From positions 248,001 to 312,000 of the forward strand of contig NZ_JABJVN010000002.1 of NCBI RefSeq assembly GCF_013618475.1: a stretch of DNA of 64,000 nt, given 5' to 3'. The position numbers and the translations under genes were made by a program. Positions 57,748 through 64,000 of the stretch are shown in pieces. Each line of letters opens with the position of its first letter. The stretch's first letter is position 1. The notes under the pieces are model-generated. The model did no database searches. It was not told the origin of the DNA and saw nothing but the letters and a program-made list of their open reading frames with translations. The stretch comes from Saccharibacillus deserti. Lineage in GTDB: Bacteria; Bacillota; Bacilli; Paenibacillales; Paenibacillaceae.

Positions 57748-57884
57748 AGGAGCAGGGGAGCCGGGGAGCCGGGCTTCCCGCCGCCCCTTCCGGCATGAAG
57801 CGGTCACCGGAACGTTTCGCATCGGAGATGCAAGCAACCGCTTGCTGAAACCGCTCCCGCGGAATCGGCCGTTGTCCTGCGCTG

Positions 57885-57899
57885 ATCGAAACGATTCGT
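57885..57899. promoter_or_regulatory. Operator upstream of the sugar ABC importer
   Basis: ATCGAAACGATTCGT repeats the motif at 56600-56613 exactly over 14 bp; it lies about 76 bp before the permease start. Confidence 0.65.
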
Positions 57900-57974
57900 C
57901 TGTAGGGCAGACAGCGGCTCGGCCGTTTCTTTTTCAAAGCATTATCAGACCCAAGTAGAGTGAGGAGATGTCGT

Positions 57975-58934
57975 GTGAAACCCGCAGCTATATCCCCGGG
58001 CTCGTCCAAAGGGGAACAATCGAAGTTCAAGAGATTATTCGTAGAGATCTGGAAGTACCGAATGACGTACACGCTGCTTATTCCCGGTTTGATCTGGCTG
58101 ATCCTGTTCTCGTATCTGCCGATGGGCGGATTGTCGCTGGCCTTCAAGCATTATCGCGCGAACGACGGCATTTGGGGCAGCGAATGGACCGGATTGGAAA
58201 ACTTCATGTACGTATTCCGCGATCCGGCGTTCCTGGACGCGGTATGGCGGACGCTGTACGTAAACATCATCAAACTGTTCATTACGTTCCCGTTCCCGAT
58301 CCTGCTCGCCCTGCTGCTGAACGAGCTGCGGATGAGACGTTATAAGAAAGTGCTGCAAACGGCCTTTACGTTCCCGCACTTCCTGTCGTGGATTATCGTA
58401 TCGGGTATTATCATCAACGTGTTGGCCTATGACGGTTTCGTCAACAGCCTGCTTGCGCTGCTCGGTCTGCCGACGATCAACTTCCTCGGTTCCGAACAGA
58501 ACTTTTATCCGATGATTATCCTGACCGATATCTGGAAGTCGACCGGTTGGGGCGCGATCGTGTTCCTGGCAGCCATCTCCGGCATCGATCAGGAACAGTA
58601 CGAAGCGGCGCAGATCGACGGTGCGACGCGGATGCAGCAGATGTTCCGGGTCACGCTTCCGAATATCATGCCGACGGTAACGATCATGTTCATCCTGTCG
58701 GTCGGCGGACTGATGTCTTCCGGCTTCGACCAGATCTTCAACTTGGCGAACGCCGCCACGCAAAACGTATCGCAGGTACTCGACGTATACATCTATCGGA
58801 TCACGTTCCAGTCCTCGACGGACTTCGGGTTCTCGACCGCGGTCAGCTTGTTCCGTTCCGTAGTGAACATGGTCCTGCTGCTGCTGGCCGACCGGGCGGC
58901 GAAATGGATGGGCGGAGACGGCCTGTTCCGATAA
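57975..58934 (+). CDS. Sugar ABC transporter permease (LplB-like)
   Basis: A 319-residue membrane protein with six segments. GTG 57975 follows GAGGAG with 7-nt spacing. EQYEAAQIDGATRMQQMFRVTLP is the EAA coupling loop of CUT1 permeases. LLIPGLIWLILFSYLPMGGLSLAFKHY is typical of the LplB subfamily, which imports complex poly- or oligosaccharides. No ATPase gene is in the operon, so a shared MsmX-type ATPase is likely. Confidence 0.93.
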   Translation: MKPAAISPGSSKGEQSKFKRLFVEIWKYRMTYTLLIPGLIWLILFSYLPMGGLSLAFKHYRANDGIWGSEWTGLENFMYVFRDPAFLDAVWRTLYVNIIKLFITFPFPILLALLLNELRMRRYKKVLQTAFTFPHFLSWIIVSGIIINVLAYDGFVNSLLALLGLPTINFLGSEQNFYPMIILTDIWKSTGWGAIVFLAAISGIDQEQYEAAQIDGATRMQQMFRVTLPNIMPTVTIMFILSVGGLMSSGFDQIFNLANAATQNVSQVLDVYIYRITFQSSTDFGFSTAVSLFRSVVNMVLLLLADRAAKWMGGDGLFR

Positions 58935-58952
58935 GAGAGGAGAACGAACCCA

Positions 58953-59861
58953 ATGAGTACTTTGGCGAGAAAAACAAAAAAAGTAAAAGTGGGCACAAGC
59001 CGAATGGGCCTTATGGATTACATCATTTTCGTAATTCTGACGCTCGGCGCCCTGTCGATCCTGGTTCCGTTCTGGAACGTCATCATGATTTCGTTCGCAA
59101 CGCAGAAAGAATACGCCGCGAACCCGCTGCTGATGTGGCCGAAAGATCCGACGCTCGCTTCCTACAAAGCGCTGTTCGCGGACGGAAGTATCGGAACCGG
59201 CTACTGGAACACGATCAAACTTATGGCAGCGGGCCTACCGCTGAGCCTGTTCTTGACGGTGAGTATGGCCTACGGCCTGAGCCGTCCGAAATTCCCGGGC
59301 AAAAAGCCGATTTTCTTCCTTATTTTGTTCACCATGATCTTCAACGGCGGCATCGTGCCTCTGTACCTGGTCATGAGAGACCTGCATCTGACCGGTTCGC
59401 TCTGGGCCGTCATTCTGACAGGGAGCTTCAGCGTATTCAACATGATTCTGATGATGAACTATTTCCAGGGGCTGCCGGAATCGCTGATGGAATCCGCGAG
59501 ACTCGACGGCGCAGGCGAATGGCGAATCCTGGCCTCTATCGTTCTTCCGCTGGCCGCTCCGATCATGGCGACCATCGCCCTGTTCTACGGGGTCGCGTTC
59601 TGGAACAGCTGGTACGATGCCATGATCTTCCTGCGCAAGGCCGATCAGCTTCCCCTGCAGAATGTGCTGCGGGCGATCATCGTCGAATCGCAAACCAATG
59701 CCTCCAACGCGACCAGCGTCGGCCAGGGCATGACGCAGTCTTTCTCGACGGGTATGAAAATGGCGGCGGTATTCGTAACCATGGTTCCGATCATGGCTTT
59801 CTTCCCGCTGCTGCAGAAGCACTTCGCCAAAGGGGTATTGACAGGGGCTATCAAGACCTGA
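58953..59861 (+). CDS. Sugar ABC transporter permease (YtcP/LplC-like)
   Basis: A 302-residue permease with six segments, second half of the importer. ESLMESARLDGAGEWRILASIVLPLAAP is its coupling loop. AGAGGAG precedes the ATG, 18 bp after the first permease gene. The end MAFFPLLQKHFAKGVLTGAIK is the usual C-terminus of this family. Confidence 0.95.
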   Translation: MSTLARKTKKVKVGTSRMGLMDYIIFVILTLGALSILVPFWNVIMISFATQKEYAANPLLMWPKDPTLASYKALFADGSIGTGYWNTIKLMAAGLPLSLFLTVSMAYGLSRPKFPGKKPIFFLILFTMIFNGGIVPLYLVMRDLHLTGSLWAVILTGSFSVFNMILMMNYFQGLPESLMESARLDGAGEWRILASIVLPLAAPIMATIALFYGVAFWNSWYDAMIFLRKADQLPLQNVLRAIIVESQTNASNATSVGQGMTQSFSTGMKMAAVFVTMVPIMAFFPLLQKHFAKGVLTGAIKT

Positions 59862-59930
59862 TGATACGATAATAGATTTGCAAGGGTACAAAAAGGCTTT
59901 TCAAATCTTATTGAACAATGGGGGTAAAAC

Positions 59931-61547
59931 ATGAAAGCGAACAAGATGTTTTCGGTCAAAGCGCTGTTTCTGCTTGCACTGTCCGTCATGATGGTGCTTG
60001 TAACGGCCTGCGGCAGCGGCGGTTCCGGCGATTCCAAAACGGGAACCGCGGATGCCAAGAACGAGGATGGAACGTACAAAGACACTCAGACCATCTCGTA
60101 TGCCAGCGTAACGGACGTATCGAAAGCCAAAATGGATGACAAGTTCCACAAATTCTTTACCGACAAATTCAATATCAAATGGGATTACAACTACATCGAC
60201 TGGGATTCCTGGCCGGAAAAAATGCGTCTCTGGATCAACTCCGGCGATCTGCCGGACTTCGCGAGCTGGAACTACGTGAACGGGGACGCGATGAACTATA
60301 TCGACCAGGGCCTGTTCTACAAGTTCCCGGACGACTGGAAAGAGCGTTGGCCGGAAACCGCCAAAGCTTACGCAACGACGGGTCTGGGCGACCGTCTCGA
60401 AGAAAAAGTCGGCGGCACTTACGTTCTGCCTAAACCGGTCTACTTCAAAAACCAGCCGGCCGATCCGCTGCTGAACCAAATCGGCGTCGTCGCAATCCGC
60501 AAGGACTGGGCGAAAGAAGTCGGCTTCGAACTGAAAGATGCCTATAAAATGAGCGAACTGATGGAATTCGCCAAACTGGTCAAAGAAAAAGACCCGGGCA
60601 AAGTCGGTTCCAAGATGGTCCCGATGTCCTTTAACGCAGGCGATCTGCTGACCGGATTCATGATGGCGAACAACGAGCACTCCCGCGTCGAGTCCGCTTT
60701 CTACAAAGGCGAAGACGGCAAATACAAATGGGGACCGGCGGATGAATCGACTCTTGACGGCCTGAAACTGATGCAAAAAGCTTACAAAGACGGTCTGCTT
60801 GATCCGGAATTCTATACCTGGAAAAACAATGAAGGACGCGACGCGTTCAGAGTAACAGGCGTTTCCGCAGTCGGCGGCCTGGGCGGTCTGGCTTCGTACA
60901 GACAAGAGATGGATACCGACATGAGAAAGAACCTGAAATTGGAAAGCTCCGACGTGGTGCACGAAGCGCTGGTTATTGGCGAAGACGGCAAATACCGCAA
61001 TCTGGAGCAAGTCAACTTCTGGTCGTCTCTGGTGTTCTCGCCGGACATCTCTCAAGAAAAATTCGAGCGGATCATGGACATGGTTGAATACTCCGTATCC
61101 GACGACGCGCAGCGTTTGCTGAATCTGGGCTTCGAAGGCGAGGACTGGAAAGAAGAAAACGGCGAGATCGTAAGTACGCTGCCGGAAGGCACCACGCTTG
61201 AAGACAAATACCCGGGCCGTTTCGAAGGTCTGTATGTCTTGGGTGACGACTTCAGCGTGATCAACCCGGCAATCAAAAAAGAATTCCGCGAGCGTTCGGT
61301 CGAACTGTACAAAGAAAAAGCGAAAATGAGCACCGATGCGAACGGCGCGATGGCTGCCTACGATTGGGACTTCCAACTCTATAATTCCAAAGCGAAAGAC
61401 CAGGCGAACTTCACTTACGAAACCGAATACGCCAACCTGATTCTGCAGCCGGGCGATCTGGAAGCCAACTGGAAGAAGTGGGTAGAAAGCAAGCAGTCGA
61501 TCGTTCAACCGGTAATCGAAGAACTGAACAAAGAATTCGCGAAATAA
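59931..61547 (+). CDS. Extracellular sugar-binding lipoprotein (LplA-like)
   Basis: A 538-residue solute-binding protein. The signal peptide ends at the lipobox VTAC (Cys about residue 24). The mature protein has the large two-lobed shape of LplA/YtcQ proteins with many aromatic residues for sugar binding (YNYIDWDSWPEKMRLWINSG). GGGGG before the ATG. It completes the LplA-B-C importer and is followed by a strong terminator, so it may be the most abundant product of the operon. Confidence 0.95.
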   Translation: MKANKMFSVKALFLLALSVMMVLVTACGSGGSGDSKTGTADAKNEDGTYKDTQTISYASVTDVSKAKMDDKFHKFFTDKFNIKWDYNYIDWDSWPEKMRLWINSGDLPDFASWNYVNGDAMNYIDQGLFYKFPDDWKERWPETAKAYATTGLGDRLEEKVGGTYVLPKPVYFKNQPADPLLNQIGVVAIRKDWAKEVGFELKDAYKMSELMEFAKLVKEKDPGKVGSKMVPMSFNAGDLLTGFMMANNEHSRVESAFYKGEDGKYKWGPADESTLDGLKLMQKAYKDGLLDPEFYTWKNNEGRDAFRVTGVSAVGGLGGLASYRQEMDTDMRKNLKLESSDVVHEALVIGEDGKYRNLEQVNFWSSLVFSPDISQEKFERIMDMVEYSVSDDAQRLLNLGFEGEDWKEENGEIVSTLPEGTTLEDKYPGRFEGLYVLGDDFSVINPAIKKEFRERSVELYKEKAKMSTDANGAMAAYDWDFQLYNSKAKDQANFTYETEYANLILQPGDLEANWKKWVESKQSIVQPVIEELNKEFAK

Positions 61548-61610
61548 AAGAGATATAACCAGCAGCACTCCGGCCCGGGAAGCATTACGCCTGTCGGACC
61601 GGCCTTATGA

Positions 61611-61651
61611 AAAACCCGGTGCGCGCGGAAGTTCCGCACGAACCGGGTTTT
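61611..61651 (+). terminator. Terminator after the binding-protein gene
   Basis: AAAACCCGGT pairs with ACCGGGTTTT, with inner GCGGAA/TTCCGC. Confidence 0.93.
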
Positions 61652-61756
61652 CTTCTTCTAGGGCATGTACGCAAGCCGCAGGCAGGTTATCGGTTTGCGT
61701 ACACGCCGTAAATGAAGAAACCAACCATTACATTTAGAAAGCTTGGAGGACTCGGT

Positions 61757-63925
61757 ATGGACAATCAGCAGCTTCTCGATCTGATCGGCACGATGACGCT
61801 GGAAGAAAAAATCGCGCAATTGGTCCAGCTCGCCGCACCTTTCTATGAAGGGGCCAACGACGGGGGCCAGATTACCGGACCGATGCAGGCGATGGGAATC
61901 ACGGATTCCATGGTCGCAAGCAGCGGCTCTATCCTGGGCTACGCGGGCGCGTCCGGCGCGATCGCCGTACAGGAAGCTTATCTTCGAAACAATCCGCATG
62001 GAATTCCTCTGCTGTTCATGGCGGATATTGTGCACGGCTTCAAGACCATTTTCCCGGTGCCGCTTGCTATCGGCTGTTCCTGGGATACGGAACTGGCCGA
62101 GAAAAGCGCGGAGATTGCGGCGCGCGAAGCGGCCGTTTCCGGTATACATGTAACTTTTGCGCCCATGGTCGATCTCGTCCGCGATCCCCGCTGGGGACGC
62201 GTCATGGAATCGACAGGCGAAGATCCATATCTGAACAGCCTGTTTGCGAGGGCGTTCGTCCGCGGCCTGCAGGGTGAAGACCTGAAGAACGAATCCGAGC
62301 GCGTCGCCGCGTGCGTGAAGCATTTCGCCGCCTACGGCGCTTCGGAAGCCGGCCGCGACTACAATACGGTCGATTTGTCCGAACGCCAACTGCGCGAATA
62401 TTATCTGCCGGCTTACAAAGCCGCGCTCGACGAAGGCTGCGAAATGGTCATGACTTCGTTCAATACGATCGAAGGCATCCCGGCCAGCGCCAACGAGAAA
62501 TTGATGCGCGGTCTGCTGCGCGAAGAATGGAAGTTCGACGGCGTACTGATCTCCGACTGGGGCGCCGTGAAGGAATTGATTCCGCACGGCGTCGCCGAAG
62601 ACGAACGCGAAGCGGCTTACCGCGCTATCCGCGCCGGCGTCGATATCGAGATGATGACCGCCTGCTACGTGCACGAGCTGCCGGGTTTGGTACGGAGCGG
62701 AAGCGTGGACGAAACGCTGATCGACGAATCGGTCCTGCGTATTCTTCAGCTCAAGAACAAGCTGGGATTGTTCGACAATCCGCATCGGGGCGCAAGTCCC
62801 GAGCGCGAAGCGGAAGTGGTCTTCAGCCGCGAACACCGCAAGGCGGCGTACGAACTGGCGACGAAGTCCACCGTCCTGCTCAAGAACGACGGCGTGCTGC
62901 CGCTTAAACCAGAAGCGAAGGTGGCGCTGATCGGTCCCTTTGCCCAGAGCGGCGATATTCTGGGACCTTGGTCTTGGGAAGGTTCGACGGACGATGCCGT
63001 CAAGCTGGGCAGCGCGCTGGCCGAACGCCTGGGCGAAGGCCGGCTGATTGTCGCCGAAGGCTGCGGTATCGAGACCGGCACGCCGGAGCAGCTCCGGCAG
63101 GCTCTGGAAGCGGCGGCTCAGGCCGACGTAATCGTATTGGCGCTTGGCGAAGCCTCCGAGATGAGCGGCGAAGCCGGCTGCCGGACCGATATCCGTCTGC
63201 CGCAGGCACAGCTTGAATTGGTTGCCCGGATCGCCGGGATCGGCAAGCCGTCCGCGGCCGTCCTGTTCAACGGGCGTCCTCTTGATCTGCACGGCGTATA
63301 CGACAAGCTTGGCGCGGTCGTCGAAGCCTGGTTCCCGGGCAGCGAAGGCGGAGCGGCGGTCGCGGACATCCTGATCGGTGCCGTGAACCCGTCGGCCCGC
63401 CTGAGCATGTCTTTCCCGCATTCGGTCGGCCAGGTGCCGGTCTATTACAATCATTTCAATACGGGCCGTCCGCTTGGAGCGGAAGACGCCCAGGTCCGCT
63501 ACGTCTCGCAGTATCTCGATGCACCGAACGATCCGCTGCTGCCGTTCGGGTTCGGCTTGTCGTATACGACGTTCGAATACGGCAGCTTGAAGCTGTCGTC
63601 GGAGCGGATGACGAACGATTCCCGACTTACCGTCAGTGTCGACGTCACCAATACCGGCGGCCGCGCCGGCACCGAGACCGTGCAGCTGTATATCCGCGAT
63701 ATCTCGGGCGAAGTCGTGCGTCCGGTACGCGAATTGAAAGGCTTTGTCAAGCTGGATCTGGCGCCGGGAGAGCGGGGAACCGCCGTCTTCACCCTCGGTG
63801 AAGAGCAGCTTCGCTACCATCATTCGGATCTGAGCTTCACAAGCGATCCGGGCCGGTTTGACGTTTTCGTCGGCCGCAGCAGCCTGGATACGCTGCAGGG
63901 TTCGTTTGTGCTGGCCGACAGCTGA
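61757..63925 (+). CDS. GH3 family beta-glucosidase/xylosidase
   Basis: A 722-residue enzyme starting at ATG 61757 after TTGGAGG. The N-terminal barrel has VDLVRDPRWGRVMESTGEDP and KHFAAYG; the nucleophile is Asp267 in LISDWGAV. The second alpha/beta domain (about 370-540) and a C-terminal fibronectin-III-like domain (about 640-715) follow. No signal peptide, so it acts on imported oligosaccharides. It sits behind the sugar importer and probably works with it. Confidence 0.93.
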   Translation: MDNQQLLDLIGTMTLEEKIAQLVQLAAPFYEGANDGGQITGPMQAMGITDSMVASSGSILGYAGASGAIAVQEAYLRNNPHGIPLLFMADIVHGFKTIFPVPLAIGCSWDTELAEKSAEIAAREAAVSGIHVTFAPMVDLVRDPRWGRVMESTGEDPYLNSLFARAFVRGLQGEDLKNESERVAACVKHFAAYGASEAGRDYNTVDLSERQLREYYLPAYKAALDEGCEMVMTSFNTIEGIPASANEKLMRGLLREEWKFDGVLISDWGAVKELIPHGVAEDEREAAYRAIRAGVDIEMMTACYVHELPGLVRSGSVDETLIDESVLRILQLKNKLGLFDNPHRGASPEREAEVVFSREHRKAAYELATKSTVLLKNDGVLPLKPEAKVALIGPFAQSGDILGPWSWEGSTDDAVKLGSALAERLGEGRLIVAEGCGIETGTPEQLRQALEAAAQADVIVLALGEASEMSGEAGCRTDIRLPQAQLELVARIAGIGKPSAAVLFNGRPLDLHGVYDKLGAVVEAWFPGSEGGAAVADILIGAVNPSARLSMSFPHSVGQVPVYYNHFNTGRPLGAEDAQVRYVSQYLDAPNDPLLPFGFGLSYTTFEYGSLKLSSERMTNDSRLTVSVDVTNTGGRAGTETVQLYIRDISGEVVRPVRELKGFVKLDLAPGERGTAVFTLGEEQLRYHHSDLSFTSDPGRFDVFVGRSSLDTLQGSFVLADS

Positions 63926-63989
63926 CTTTCGAACGAAACGACTGCCCGCACAAGATTGAAAAAAGATAGATATAGGAGTGAATTCATTC

Positions 63990-64000
63990 ATGACGACGAT
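63990..64000 (+). CDS. Start of a further gene (cut by window edge)
   Basis: ATG at 63990 preceded by TAGGAGTG with 10-nt spacing; only four codons (Met-Thr-Thr and a partial one) are visible. Product unknown. Confidence 0.5.

Noticed and set aside
1-64000. CRISPR arrays or insertion sequences
   Set aside because: No regularly spaced direct repeats and no transposase frames were found in the window.

Overview
The window looks like chromosome of a Gram-positive, moderately GC-rich member of the Paenibacillaceae (Paenibacillus/Saccharibacillus type). The reasons are strong AGGAGG ribosome sites with many GTG/TTG starts, sigma-A promoters, tRNA genes that in part lack an encoded CCA, an alr-ndoAI-ndoA (MazEF) cluster, an OpuA/GbsR osmoprotection pair, LplB/YtcP-type sugar permeases without their own ATPase, and a monoderm-type Tad locus. 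No phage, IS element or CRISPR array was recognised.

Layout. 1-3.4 kb: end of a CoA-disulfide-reductase-like flavoprotein with its ArsR regulator, then a GH31 glucosidase. 3.5-9.5 kb: YhaM nuclease, a quinone/aldehyde-stress-type NAD(P)-binding protein with a perfect palindromic operator, and the opuA glycine betaine importer next to GbsR. 9.7-17.2 kb: alanine racemase, MazEF, L-serine dehydratase, a Trm11-like methyltransferase and Tex. 17.2-19.8 kb: serine hydrolase, SprT-like protein and a small basic protein. 19.8-22.7 kb: six tRNA genes. Two are identical tRNA-Leu(GAG) copies that bracket a 2.1-kb cassette with two XRE regulators, a stand-alone zinc ribbon and an orphan UreF-like protein. 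22.8-25.1 kb: peroxide and thiol functions (glutathione peroxidase, Ohr, DCC thiol oxidoreductase).

25.2-36.2 kb is a ten-gene Tad/Flp pilus operon (TadZ, TadA, TadB, TadC, Flp pilin, two TadE-like and one TadG-like pseudopilins, TadV prepilin peptidase, FHA-domain protein). It is preceded by an intrinsic terminator with almost no room for a promoter behind it. 36.3-39.8 kb: an SDR-like epimerase, then nfo and purU, with a pair of related palindromic repeats on either side.

40.1-53.4 kb is an eight-gene operon. It combines an ABC-2 exporter, a secreted/membrane GATase-like protein, a coiled-coil membrane protein, MoxR, DUF58 and two large membrane VWA proteins. I regard it as the most interesting candidate for an undescribed system: an AAA+/VWA chaperone module tied to an ABC exporter at the membrane. 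53.6-56.2 kb: ChrA, a small conserved protein and an alpha/beta hydrolase. 56.5-64 kb: a LacI regulator, a CUT1-type sugar ABC importer (two permeases and a lipoprotein) and a GH3 glycosidase. A 14-bp motif shared by the two upstream regions suggests that the LacI protein controls both itself and the importer.
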